DNA of 64,000 bases from Ignavibacteriaceae bacterium (GTDB lineage: Bacteria > Bacteroidota > Ignavibacteria > Ignavibacteriales > Ignavibacteriaceae). Position 1 is the first letter of the stretch; each line of letters opens with the position of its first letter. Below the pieces are notes generated by a model. The model made no database searches and was not told the DNA's origin. It saw nothing but the letters and a program-made list of their open reading frames with translations. Positions 45,268 to 54,142 of this stretch are shown one piece after another. A program made the translations under genes and the position numbers. Location of the stretch: contig JABDPB010000027.1 of NCBI GenBank assembly GCA_013042995.1, positions 1-64,000 on the forward strand, read 5' to 3'.

Positions 45268-45344
45268 TCCGCAGTAGCTCAGTTGGTTAGAGCACCTGAC
45301 TGTTAATCAGGGTGTCGTAGGTTCAAGTCCTACCTGCGGAGCCA
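45268..45344 (+). tRNA. tRNA-Asn (GTT anticodon)
   Basis: The cloverleaf is complete. The acceptor stem is TCCGCAG (45268-45274) with CTGCGGA (45334-45340). The D-stem is GCTC/GAGC, the anticodon stem CCTGA/TCAGG, and the T-stem GTAGG/CCTAC with loop TTCAAGT. The anticodon loop CTGTTAA gives anticodon GTT at 45302-45304, for asparagine codons. The discriminator is G45341, and CCA is encoded at 45342-45344. Confidence 0.97.
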
Positions 45345-45348
45345 AACA

Positions 45349-45373
45349 AACCCCGATCTGATCGGGGTTTTTT
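45349..45373 (+). terminator. Terminator of tRNA-Asn
   Basis: ACCCCGATC and GATCGGGGT are separated by a single base, forming a stem of at least six pairs with a small loop, followed directly by T6. It starts 5 bases after the encoded CCA. Confidence 0.88.
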
Positions 45374-45472
45374 AATTCATTACAGATTACGATTGAAGAA
45401 ATAATCCAGATGCTTATCTTTATTATCCTTCTATACTTATTTAACCAAAATTCATAAAAAAACTTAAATGCT

Positions 45473-46285
45473 ATGGCTGTAATAAAATCTATAATATTTG
45501 TTTTGGTCCTATATTCAATATCAGCCTGTGGCTCAGTACAGCAAGCTGATGAAGATAAGGTAATTGTTCATCTGAAAAATTACGATGACAGCACAGGTAA
45601 TTGCGATAGCACATATTCAAATAACTGTGCGCAGATTCAAATTGAATTCCCGCAAATAGAGTATTCTCAAAACCATTTAGTTGAAAAGAAAATTAATAAC
45701 TCAATTAAGAACTATGTTTTGCAGCCTGTCTTTGGTGAAAATCAGCCTGCCACGGCTGAAAAATTAATTGAAAATTTTTTGAAGGAATATGAAACGTTCA
45801 AAGATGATTTCCCTGAAGCATTTCAGCATTGGAGCTTGGAAAGAATTGGAGAGGTCAGATACAATAGTAGCTATGTTTTTTCAGTGGAGTTCTCAGAATA
45901 TTCTTATTTAGGTGGTGCGCATCCAAACACTTATGTAACATTTACAAATTTTGATATTAAATCCGGTGAAAAAATAAGAATGGATGATTTATTTAAACAG
46001 AATTTCAATAATGAATTAAATCGTATTGCAGAATTGAAGTTTAGAAAATTAAAAGAACTGAATGAAACCGAAGATTTAGGGCAAGCAGGATTTTGGTTTG
46101 ATGACAATCGATTTTATTTAAATGATAACTTCATAATTACAAATTCAAGCCTGATATTCTACTATAATAATTATGAAATTACTGCTTATGCATTCGGACC
46201 GACTGAACTTGAAATTCCTTACTCTAGAATTAAACATCTAGTAAAACCTGATGGACTGCTAGCACCTTTAATAGATGAAAAATAG
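45473..46285 (+). CDS. RsiV-like lipoprotein (DUF4163/DUF3298)
   Basis: The 270-residue lipoprotein (lipobox ISAC, Cys 19) has the DUF4163 pattern in its first half (IQIEFPQIEYSQNHLVEKKINNSIKNYV) and the DUF3298 pattern in the second (YSYLGGAHPNTYVTFTNFDIKSGEKIRMDDLF, ITNSSLIFYYNNYEITAYAFGPTELEIPYSRIKHLV). This is the extracytoplasmic architecture of the lysozyme-binding anti-sigma factor RsiV, but here no sigma-binding part or membrane helix precedes it. It may bind a cell-wall ligand (inference). It stands alone between the tRNA and the LemA operon. Confidence 0.82.
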   Translation: MAVIKSIIFVLVLYSISACGSVQQADEDKVIVHLKNYDDSTGNCDSTYSNNCAQIQIEFPQIEYSQNHLVEKKINNSIKNYVLQPVFGENQPATAEKLIENFLKEYETFKDDFPEAFQHWSLERIGEVRYNSSYVFSVEFSEYSYLGGAHPNTYVTFTNFDIKSGEKIRMDDLFKQNFNNELNRIAELKFRKLKELNETEDLGQAGFWFDDNRFYLNDNFIITNSSLIFYYNNYEITAYAFGPTELEIPYSRIKHLVKPDGLLAPLIDEK

Positions 46286-46423
46286 ACTTCTGTTGATATT
46301 TTAAAACTATAAATCTATTTACATTCTTATATTTTTTTGTTTAGATTACAGGCCTGATTGGAGGCAATGTTGCTTATCAGTTAAACTCACAAATGCTTAA
46401 ACAATTATTTAATTAAGGTAAAA

Positions 46424-46840
46424 ATGATTTGCCCGATTTGTAAAGATGCTATGATAATCCTCGAACTCGATCAAGTTGAAATAGATTATTGTACAACTTG
46501 TGAAGGAATTTGGCTCGATTCAGGCGAATTAGAAATGCTGCTTGAAAATGAAGCTGAGCGAAAGAAAGTTTTAGATACACTTCACGAAGATCATGATCAT
46601 CCTGAAAAACTGAATAAATGCCCAATTTGCGGTAAGAAAATGATAAAGGTTCACGCTGGTGAGAATAAAGAAGTGTTGATTGATAAATGTAAAAAAGATC
46701 ATGGTCTTTGGTTCGATAAAGGCGAACTAAACACTGTGGTTGAACTTGGTGCAAAGGAGGAGGAAAATAAAATTGCCCATCTTTTAAAGGAAATGTTTGA
46801 AAATAAAATATCAACAAATGACAAAGGAGAAACTAAATGA
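46424..46840 (+). CDS. Double zinc-ribbon (zf-TFIIB) protein
   Basis: The 138-residue cytoplasmic protein has two zinc ribbons: [33 protein letters not shown] (residues 3-37) and [22 protein letters not shown]...[11 protein letters not shown] (about 65-105). The (I/L)W(L/F)D(S/K)GEL ends are diagnostic of the zf-TFIIB family. The function is unknown. Its stop overlaps the lemA start in ATGA, so the two are translationally coupled, and an M48 protease follows. Confidence 0.88.
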   Translation: MICPICKDAMIILELDQVEIDYCTTCEGIWLDSGELEMLLENEAERKKVLDTLHEDHDHPEKLNKCPICGKKMIKVHAGENKEVLIDKCKKDHGLWFDKGELNTVVELGAKEEENKIAHLLKEMFENKISTNDKGETK

Positions 46841-47409
46841 CAGCGGTAATCATACTACTTGTCGTAGTTGCTGTTGTTGTGCTCTTCGTAATTTCAATTT
46901 ATAACTCATTAATCAAATTGAGAAACCAGGTAAAGAACGCCTGGTCTCAAATTGATGTTCAATTGAAAAGAAGACACGATCTTATTCCAAATTTACTGGA
47001 AACGGTAAAAGGATATATGAAGCACGAGCGCGACATAATGGAAAACATTACTAAATACCGCAGCCAGGCCATGGATGCAGGTACAGTTGGTGAAAAAGCT
47101 CAGGCTGAAGGATTGTTAAGCGGGGCTCTTGGACAGTTACGGATTCAAGTAGAGAATTATCCCGATCTAAAAGCAAACCAAAATTTTCTTGCGTTGCAGG
47201 AAGAATTGACTTCTACAGAAAATAAAATATCTTTTGCAAGGCAGGGTTACAATGATCAGGTGCTTTTCTATAACAATAAAATTCAAATGTTCCCTTCGAA
47301 CATTATAGCTGGAATGTTCAACTTTAAAGAAGAAGAATTTTTTGAAGTGGAAGACGAAAAAGAAAGAGAAGTACCAAAAGTTGATTTTACTGGTGAATCA
47401 CAAAAATAA
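46837..47409 (+). CDS. lemA: LemA-family membrane protein
   Basis: The 190-residue protein has one N-terminal membrane helix ([23 protein letters not shown]). The LemA core follows: [34 protein letters not shown], then [40 protein letters not shown], which matches the family very well. LemA proteins are often encoded next to M48 proteases, as here. Their molecular role is not known, with envelope quality control being one suggestion. The next gene begins 12 bases after its stop. Confidence 0.95.
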   Translation: MTAVIILLVVVAVVVLFVISIYNSLIKLRNQVKNAWSQIDVQLKRRHDLIPNLLETVKGYMKHERDIMENITKYRSQAMDAGTVGEKAQAEGLLSGALGQLRIQVENYPDLKANQNFLALQEELTSTENKISFARQGYNDQVLFYNNKIQMFPSNIIAGMFNFKEEEFFEVEDEKEREVPKVDFTGESQK

Positions 47410-47421
47410 TTTTATCGTATT

Positions 47422-48636
47422 ATGTGGGAACTGATTCAAGCAAATAAGCGTAGATCAATTTTTCTGTTTTTCTCACTTGGAATTACATTGCTACTGCTCG
47501 GTTATTTACTGGGCAGTGCATATTTTCCAGATGGAGGTGGCTTTCTAGGTTTATTCTTCGCATTAATTATTTGGGGGATATTATCCCTGGTAGGCTACTT
47601 TAAAGGCAGTAAAATAATGCTTGCAGTTAGTGGTGCAAAAGAAGTTACAAAAGAAGTTCATCCACAACTGTTTAATATAGTTGAAGAAATGAAAATTTCT
47701 GCAAGTCTGCCTAAAATGCCAAAGGTTTATATTATTAACAGTCCAGCACCGAATGCTTTTGCGACGGGAATTAAACCTGAAGAAAGCGCAGTTGCGGTTA
47801 CTGCTGGTTTGCTTGCAAGATTAAACCGTGACGAATTGCAGGGAGTAATCGCTCACGAAGTTTCCCACATTGTTAATCGTGATGTACTTTTTATGACCTT
47901 TGCAGGCATTATGCTTGGAAGTATCGTATTAATTGCAAACGTATTTCTTCGGGGTCTTTGGTTTACTGGTGGGGGACGATATAGTTCTAGATCTTCCGGC
48001 AGTGGTGGCGGGCAAGCACAATTAATAATTATGATAGTTGCGATTGCTTTCGCTATTCTATCACCGCTACTTGCACAGCTACTTTATTTTGCAATCTCCC
48101 GCAAACGGGAATATCTTGCAGACGCATCGGCTGTTCGTTATACCAGATATCCGGAAGGATTAGCCTCCGCTCTGGAAAAAATTTCGGATTCTTCCGTTGA
48201 TTTGAAAACTGCAAACAAAGTTACTGCACCGATGTATATTATTAACCCTTTAAAACCTAAAGGAAGAAAACTTTCTAATCTAACAAGCACGCATCCTCCA
48301 ATTACTGAAAGAGTAAGAATTTTAAGAGGTATTTCAGGCGGTGCAAATTTTGTCGATTATCAAAATGCATTTAATAAAATAAAAAGAAGTAAGTCCCCTA
48401 TTATTCCAGCATCCGGACTTACTGATAAAACCCCCATTGGATTAAAAGATATTCTTATCGCTCCAACAGCTTTAGGCCTTGATAAAAAAACCAAACGCAA
48501 AATGGGTGATATAATGATGAAAGTTAATGAGTACTCATTCATTAATTGTAAATGTGGATTAAAAATCAAAGTTCCACCGGACTATAAAAAGGAATCACTC
48601 TTCTGCCCGCGCTGCGGGAGGCAGCATAGAATCTAA
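47422..48636 (+). CDS. M48 metallopeptidase with C-terminal zinc ribbon
   Basis: The 404-residue protein has two N-terminal helices, a zinc site HEVSH (H145, H149), a membrane hairpin, the third-ligand segment SRKREYLADASAVRYT, and the family end NPLKPKGRKLSNLTSTHPPITERV. It goes on for about 100 residues beyond a normal HtpX. The tail ends in CKCGLKIKVPPDYKKESLFCPRCG (four cysteines near residues 375-400), a zinc ribbon facing the cytoplasm. Its partner genes encode another zinc-ribbon protein and LemA. The tail may select substrates or sense zinc (inference). Confidence 0.9.
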   Translation: MWELIQANKRRSIFLFFSLGITLLLLGYLLGSAYFPDGGGFLGLFFALIIWGILSLVGYFKGSKIMLAVSGAKEVTKEVHPQLFNIVEEMKISASLPKMPKVYIINSPAPNAFATGIKPEESAVAVTAGLLARLNRDELQGVIAHEVSHIVNRDVLFMTFAGIMLGSIVLIANVFLRGLWFTGGGRYSSRSSGSGGGQAQLIIMIVAIAFAILSPLLAQLLYFAISRKREYLADASAVRYTRYPEGLASALEKISDSSVDLKTANKVTAPMYIINPLKPKGRKLSNLTSTHPPITERVRILRGISGGANFVDYQNAFNKIKRSKSPIIPASGLTDKTPIGLKDILIAPTALGLDKKTKRKMGDIMMKVNEYSFINCKCGLKIKVPPDYKKESLFCPRCGRQHRI

Positions 48637-48950
48637 TAATACTCTAGTATTTCAAAAACTAAAACCACTTTGTAGAAGTTATTTCCATTCCGAAATTCAA
48701 GAAAATTTATATTTTTTATAGTTAATAGTTGTCTCCCATAATTCTCAATATTGACAATCAATTCTTGCTGTATTTCCAGAAATAAGAGAAACTTTGCTTC
48801 CCTTAATTATTTCTAATTCTAAAAAACCTCAAAAATAGGTTTTTTTAAAGAAATGTAGAGATTTTACAATTATGAGATTAAACGACTGATTGGTATGGTT
48901 TTCCCGTAAATAAATAATATAATCTATAATTCATTCTATATGAGATTGAT
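48637..48950. other. Gene-free region upstream of the respiratory cluster
   Basis: These 314 AT-rich bases contain no credible gene. AAAAAACCT (48821-48829) and AGGTTTTTT (48837-48845) form a terminator-like hairpin for the upstream operon. Two TATAAT hexamers lie at 48918-48923 and 48925-48930, but I see no well-placed -35 box. The promoter of the 48951-56160 cluster should be here. Confidence 0.5.
48821..48846 (+). terminator. Candidate terminator of the lemA/M48 operon
   Basis: AAAAAACCT and AGGTTTTTT form a stem around a seven-base loop, ending in a run of seven T. The stem is mostly A-T and the distance from the stop codon is 184 bases, so confidence is modest. Confidence 0.45.
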
Positions 48951-49856
48951 ATGGGAGAAAAAAGTCGTCGCAATTTTCTTAAAACACTTGGGATAGCCGG
49001 AGCAGCTTGTACAGGCATACCTTCACAAAAACTTATTTCTAAAACTCAGCCTCAACTTTCTGAAGACCGTATGGGAGTGCTGGTTGATACAACTGTCTGT
49101 ATTGGATGTAGAAGGTGCGAGTGGGTTTGTAAAAAAACACATGATATTCCAGCAGGTGAAATTGAAAGCTACAGTGAAGAATCGGTTTTTTCGAAGATGA
49201 GAAGACCTGGAAATGAAGGTTATACTAAGGTAAACAGATATGATAATTATCAAAACCCAAGCAGACCTATAAATGTTAAAGTGCAGTGTATGCATTGCGA
49301 TCAACCTGCCTGTGTTTCAGCTTGTATCGTGGGTGCGTTTTCTAAGAAAGAAGATGGTTCAGTTGTTTGGGATAGCAATAAATGCATTGGATGTAGGTAT
49401 TGTATGGTTGCCTGTCCCTTCCAAATTCCAACGTTCGAATATGAAAATGCCCTAAATCCTGACATACACAAATGTGACTTTTGTGCGGAGAGAACAGAAG
49501 AAGGTTTACTGCCAGCATGTGTAGATATCTGTCCTGTAGAAGCACTAACATATGGTAAACGAAGAGATTTAATTGAAGTTGCAGAAAAGAGAATTAAACT
49601 TTATCCTGATCGCTATATTGATAAGATATACGGTTTTACTGAAGTCGGTGGAACTTCGTGGATGTATCTCGCAAATACTGAATTTGAAAAACTCGATTTT
49701 CCAAATTTAAGAGATAACCCTGCCCCCGGAGTTTCGGAATCAATACAACACGGAATATTTGCGTACTTCGTTCCTCCCATTTCACTTTATGCACTGCTTG
49801 GCGGAATCATGTGGGTTACAAAGAAAAAGAACAACAACAACGGGTGGAACAAATGA
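48951..49856 (+). CDS. Tat-exported 4Fe-4S ferredoxin subunit (HybA/HmcB-like)
   Basis: This 301-residue electron-transfer protein has a twin-arginine signal (SRRNFLKTLGIAGAA). It has four cysteine clusters: CIGCRRCEWVC (50-60), CMHCDQPACVSAC (113-125), CIGCRYCMVAC (145-155) and CDFC...CVDIC (175-194), which together hold four 4Fe-4S clusters. A C-terminal helix (FVPPISLYALLGGIMWV) anchors it to the outer face of the inner membrane. This is the HybA/HmcB/DsrO type. It should pass electrons between the NrfD-type subunit and a periplasmic partner, here the 13-heme cytochrome. The next gene overlaps its stop in ATGA. Confidence 0.92.
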   Translation: MGEKSRRNFLKTLGIAGAACTGIPSQKLISKTQPQLSEDRMGVLVDTTVCIGCRRCEWVCKKTHDIPAGEIESYSEESVFSKMRRPGNEGYTKVNRYDNYQNPSRPINVKVQCMHCDQPACVSACIVGAFSKKEDGSVVWDSNKCIGCRYCMVACPFQIPTFEYENALNPDIHKCDFCAERTEEGLLPACVDICPVEALTYGKRRDLIEVAEKRIKLYPDRYIDKIYGFTEVGGTSWMYLANTEFEKLDFPNLRDNPAPGVSESIQHGIFAYFVPPISLYALLGGIMWVTKKKNNNNGWNK

Positions 49857-51097
49857 TTGAATACGGATTCCAGCCTAAACCTATTAAAAGAAAATTTTTT
49901 ACACCATGGGTAATTGTTATTTCAATTATTGCTTTTACAGGATTAATATTTCTTGCATCAAGGTTCATCTTCGGTCTTGGTTCAGTCACAAATTTAAATC
50001 AGTTTTTTCCCTGGGGAATTTGGATAGGATTAGACGTAGCTGCAGGTGTTGCATTAGCGGCAGGTGGTTTTACTGCTGCGGCACTGGGGCATATATGGCA
50101 CAGAGACAAATACGAAATTTTTATAAGACCTGCTCTTCTCACAGCACTGCTTGGATATACTTTTGTAGCATTAAGTGTTGTTACCGATATCGGCAGGTGG
50201 AATTATGTTTGGCATCCCTTAGTCATGTGGAATGGTAATTCAGCTTTGTTTGAAGTAGGTATTTGTGTTATGGTTTATTTGAGTGTTCTTTATATTGAAT
50301 TTTTACCAATTGTAACAGAAAGATTTATTGGGAAAGTAAATTTACCGGGTTTTTTATCTGTATTAAATAAAGCAATAGACAGTCTGCTGAGAATATTAGA
50401 CCGAACACTTAATAAATTTATGTTTGTTTTTATAATAGCCGGTGTTGTTCTTTCCTGCTTGCATCAATCATCGCTGGGAACTTTGATGATAATTGCCGGA
50501 CAAAAGATGCATCCGCTTTGGCAAACGCCTGTATTACCACTTTTGTTTCTCCTCTCTGCTTTTTCCGTTGGTTTCCCGATGGTAATTATGGAATCACTTT
50601 CCGCATCAAAATCATTTGGAATGAAACCAGAAAAAGATATACTCTCAAGTCTGGCTAAATTTGTAGGACCATTACTCAGTTTTTATTTAGCATTTAAAAT
50701 TGGTGATATGGTTATAAGAGAATCGTTTGTTTATTTAACTGAGTTTAATGCGGCCAGCATAATGTTTACAATTGAAGTGGTAATTGGTGTTGCACTTCCT
50801 TTAAGATTGTTCTTATCTCCATCGGTTCGTGAATCTTCAACAGGACTATTTATTGCATCTATGCTAGTGATATTTGGAGTTTTAATTAATCGGTTCAATA
50901 ATTTTGTAATTGCTTACGATCCACCTTATACAGAAACATCTTACTTCCCATCAGTAGGTGAAATTGCTGTTACGCTGGGATTTGTTGCTCTCGAAATTTT
51001 ACTCTATCGCGCATTTGTTATGATATTCCCGATTATAAGCCAACCAATAAAAGGAGCAATACTAAAAACTAAATATGCTATTAAAGGTGCACGATGA
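49853..51097 (+). CDS. NrfD/HybB-family quinone-interacting membrane subunit
   Basis: I start this at ATG 49853, which overlaps the ferredoxin stop in ATGA and follows GGGTGG. The earlier ATG at 49811 would overlap by 46 bases and add a non-conserved tail. The 414-residue protein has about ten membrane helices. Family marks include FFPWGIWIGLDVAAGVALAAGGF, CLHQSSLGTLMIIAGQKMHPLWQTP and LPLLFLLSAFSVGFPMVIMES. NrfD-type proteins oxidise or reduce menaquinol at the membrane and exchange electrons with the ferredoxin subunit. The following cytochrome gene also overlaps in ATGA. Confidence 0.92.
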   Translation: MIEYGFQPKPIKRKFFTPWVIVISIIAFTGLIFLASRFIFGLGSVTNLNQFFPWGIWIGLDVAAGVALAAGGFTAAALGHIWHRDKYEIFIRPALLTALLGYTFVALSVVTDIGRWNYVWHPLVMWNGNSALFEVGICVMVYLSVLYIEFLPIVTERFIGKVNLPGFLSVLNKAIDSLLRILDRTLNKFMFVFIIAGVVLSCLHQSSLGTLMIIAGQKMHPLWQTPVLPLLFLLSAFSVGFPMVIMESLSASKSFGMKPEKDILSSLAKFVGPLLSFYLAFKIGDMVIRESFVYLTEFNAASIMFTIEVVIGVALPLRLFLSPSVRESSTGLFIASMLVIFGVLINRFNNFVIAYDPPYTETSYFPSVGEIAVTLGFVALEILLYRAFVMIFPIISQPIKGAILKTKYAIKGAR

Positions 51098-52221
51098 AAG
51101 CTCATCTAAAAATATTTATTTTCTTTTTAATTCTTAGTCAGTTTTTAATTACAAGTTTTGCACAGAATCATTCGCAAATGAAATTTGATTGCAGTTTATG
51201 CCATGCTTGTGAAACTCCAACGAAATCAGATCCCTGTTTAATCACTTGCCCTTGTGATGAAATGATGACAGTTCACATTCCGCCGGTTAGATCACCTAAA
51301 ATAATTACAATGCATAAATTGAATGTTAATCAAAATTTATATGAGCCTGTATTATTTTCACACAGAGTCCATGCAGAGATGTCGGAAATGTCTGGTGGAT
51401 GCGGAATGTGTCATCATTACAACCCGTCTGGAAATGTAGTACCCTGTAGCAATTGCCACCAAATAAATAGAAACAGAACAGATATTTCAAAGCCAGACTT
51501 AAAGGCTGCATATCACAGGCAGTGCATTGATTGCCACATGCAATGGAGTGATGATTTTTCTTGCACAAGTTGTCATGAATTAAACGAAAGCGGCAGAACG
51601 GCATTTGAAGAAAAGGAAATTAAAGAAGAAAGAGTACATCCGGAGATAGAAGTTCCTGAAAAACTTATTTACCAAACACCTGATCAAAAAAAATCGCTTG
51701 TTACGTTCTATCATAGTGATCATACGAATTACTTTGACTTTGAGTGTATAGATTGTCATCAGGAAGAAAGTTGCACAAGCTGCCATTTGAAAAATGAATT
51801 AAAATCAGAACAAAAGATTTCAATGAGGCTTAAACATAAATCTTGCAGCCAATGCCACTACACGGATGAAAAATCGGATTGTACCAAATGCCATATAAAA
51901 GAAATTGCAAAACCGTTTAATCACAAACGCCGCACAAGTTTTGAGCTTAAATCCTATCACATGGAATTAAGTTGCATTCGGTGCCACGAATCAAAATCAG
52001 TTTTTACGGGATTATCAAGTAATTGCGCAAATTGTCACAGCGGCTGGAATTTGGAAACATTTGATCATAAAGTAACAGGTCTTATGCTGGATGAAATGCA
52101 CGCTGATGTAGAATGTATAGATTGTCATCCAGGAGAAGATTTTTCTACTGTGCCATCTTGTGAAGATTGTCATGATGAAAAGACATATCCTGATGATAAA
52201 CCAGGTATACTTAAAAATTAA
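51094..52221 (+). CDS. Thirteen-heme periplasmic cytochrome c
   Basis: The 375-residue protein has a signal peptide (to SFAQ) and 13 CXXCH motifs by my count, from CSLCH (C33) to CEDCH near residue 355. This places it with the large class III (cytochrome c3-like) family, such as HmcA. The N-terminus has four further cysteines in CHACETPTKSDPCLITCPCD (C39, C48, C52, C54) that do not fit heme motifs and may bind another metal. It is translationally coupled to the NrfD gene, so the three form one complex linking the quinone pool to a periplasmic wire. The donor or acceptor at the far end is unknown. Confidence 0.93.
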   Translation: MKAHLKIFIFFLILSQFLITSFAQNHSQMKFDCSLCHACETPTKSDPCLITCPCDEMMTVHIPPVRSPKIITMHKLNVNQNLYEPVLFSHRVHAEMSEMSGGCGMCHHYNPSGNVVPCSNCHQINRNRTDISKPDLKAAYHRQCIDCHMQWSDDFSCTSCHELNESGRTAFEEKEIKEERVHPEIEVPEKLIYQTPDQKKSLVTFYHSDHTNYFDFECIDCHQEESCTSCHLKNELKSEQKISMRLKHKSCSQCHYTDEKSDCTKCHIKEIAKPFNHKRRTSFELKSYHMELSCIRCHESKSVFTGLSSNCANCHSGWNLETFDHKVTGLMLDEMHADVECIDCHPGEDFSTVPSCEDCHDEKTYPDDKPGILKN

Positions 52222-52250
52222 GTTTTGTATTTTTAGATGGTGATTATAAA

Positions 52251-54134
52251 ATGAAATTCAGACAAGCAAAAACAAAAATTAGTCTGAAACTGATAATTAC
52301 AGTTGGTATTGTAACTGCAGCGATAATTAGTGTCTATTCATATCTCAGTATTCAAGCTCAGCGGAATGAACTTCTCTCTCAAGCTGAACTTTCTGCTAAT
52401 AAATTAAGTGAAACTCTTAAAAAAAGCATGCATTCTAGTATGCTCCTCAACAAACAAGATCAAACGCATGCTATTATTAATGCCTCTTCTGAAGAAGCTT
52501 GCATACTTGAGATAAGAATCTTCAATAAAGAAGGAAGAATAATGTATTCGTCGCAGAAAGATGCTATTGGAGAAATGGTGGATAAAAAAACAGAAAGTTG
52601 TTATGCTTGCCACACTGCAGACGAACCGATACAAAGACTTTCATTTGATGAAAGAACCAGAATTTATAAAATACATCCAGATTCTGCTAGAATACTTGCG
52701 ATTATTAATCCCATTTACAATGAAAATTCCTGCTGGCAATCCAACTGCCATGTGCATAACGAATCCCAAACTGTATTAGGCGTTTTAGATGTAAAAATGT
52801 GTTTAAAGGATGTTGATGCTCAAATTGTTCACAGTGAAAACCGTTCGATAATTTTTGCTCTTATTGCAATTGCCCTTCTAAGTTTGATCATCGGAATTTT
52901 TGTACGCAAATGGGTAGAAAAACCCGTTAATGAACTTGTTACTGCAACAAATCAGGTTGGAACAGGAAATTTAAATTACATAATTAATGATTTAGGTTCA
53001 GATGAATTGGGTCTATTAGCAAAGTCATTTAATAATATGACTAATAAATTGGCTGAAGCAAGAATGCAGATTTTCCAATCGGATAAAATGGCCTCACTTG
53101 GTAGACTGGCGGCAGGAGTAGCGCACGAAATAAACAACCCACTTACAGCAGTTTTAACCTATAGCAGTTTTCTATTGAAAAGAGTAAAAAATAATCCGGA
53201 ATTAGAAGAAGATCTTAAGGTAATAGTAAAAGAAACAAAACGAAGTCGAGAAATAGTTAAAAGTCTGCTTGATTTTGCAAGACAATCAGTTCCTAAAAAA
53301 AATAATGCTGATGTAAATGAAATAATTAATAGCTCAATTTCTGTTGTAGAAAATCAAATCTCGCTCAAGCAAATTAAGCTTGAAATGAATTTAGATAAGA
53401 ATCTCCCTCAGGTAAAGGTAGATTCAAACCAGATACAGCAGGTGTTTATTAATCTTTTAGTAAATGCATCTGATGCAGTGATAGAAAAGAAGGGTAAAAT
53501 ATCTGTTACCTCAAAACTAGCCAATCTATCTCCATTCGGCACATTACAAATAAAAAATGCAGTTTGTTCAAAGCGTCATTCATTAATTGATGAGGAAGTA
53601 AAAATTGATGGAATGCCCACAATAAAAATTAAAGTGAAGGACAACAGTAACGAAGGATGTATCAATATTGATCCTATTTACGGAAAAAACAAGAGTAAGT
53701 ATTCATTAGAAATTAAGGATTTGGATAAAGTTCAACTATCTTGTCCGAAGTGCAATGTTTCGCTTACAGAAAAAGATGCGAACTGTCCAAAGTGTAAATC
53801 AAACATTTATTCATTTGAAGCACCTCCATACGGAATGTTTGAAGGCTGTGTAAATTCTGATTGCAATTGGCAGCAGTGGTCTTCAATTGATGAGGCAGGT
53901 GTACGGGACTACATTGAAATTAAAGTTTCTGATAACGGATGCGGAATTTCCAAAGACGATTTACAAAAGATTTTTGATCCTTTCTACAGTACTAAGGGGC
54001 AAAAGGGAACCGGACTTGGGCTGGCTGTAGTTTGGGGAATACTGGATAATCACGATGGTTCTATTAATGTTGAAAGTGAAGCTGAACGAGGAACTACATT
54101 CACTATTCTGCTGCCAGTAAAACAAAATGTGTAA
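52251..54134 (+). CDS. Heme-type sensor kinase with zinc-ribbon insertion
   Basis: The 627-residue kinase has two membrane helices (about 12-35 and 200-218). Its periplasmic domain contains CYACH (C117-H121) and CWQSNCH (C161-H167), a CX2CH and a CX4CH heme-attachment pattern, suggesting covalent heme. A HAMP linker and the HisKA box AHEINNPL (H292) follow. The ATPase domain has the N-box NLLVNASDAV (401-410), then an insertion of about 135 residues, then DNGCGIS (561), FDPFYSTK and GTGLGLAVVWG. The insert carries CPKC (498-501), CPKC (512-515), C533 and C538, a zinc-ribbon pattern. It follows the cytochrome by 29 bases and is presumably its regulator. Confidence 0.9.
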   Translation: MKFRQAKTKISLKLIITVGIVTAAIISVYSYLSIQAQRNELLSQAELSANKLSETLKKSMHSSMLLNKQDQTHAIINASSEEACILEIRIFNKEGRIMYSSQKDAIGEMVDKKTESCYACHTADEPIQRLSFDERTRIYKIHPDSARILAIINPIYNENSCWQSNCHVHNESQTVLGVLDVKMCLKDVDAQIVHSENRSIIFALIAIALLSLIIGIFVRKWVEKPVNELVTATNQVGTGNLNYIINDLGSDELGLLAKSFNNMTNKLAEARMQIFQSDKMASLGRLAAGVAHEINNPLTAVLTYSSFLLKRVKNNPELEEDLKVIVKETKRSREIVKSLLDFARQSVPKKNNADVNEIINSSISVVENQISLKQIKLEMNLDKNLPQVKVDSNQIQQVFINLLVNASDAVIEKKGKISVTSKLANLSPFGTLQIKNAVCSKRHSLIDEEVKIDGMPTIKIKVKDNSNEGCINIDPIYGKNKSKYSLEIKDLDKVQLSCPKCNVSLTEKDANCPKCKSNIYSFEAPPYGMFEGCVNSDCNWQQWSSIDEAGVRDYIEIKVSDNGCGISKDDLQKIFDPFYSTKGQKGTGLGLAVVWGILDNHDGSINVESEAERGTTFTILLPVKQNV

Positions 54135-54142
54135 ATATTTAT

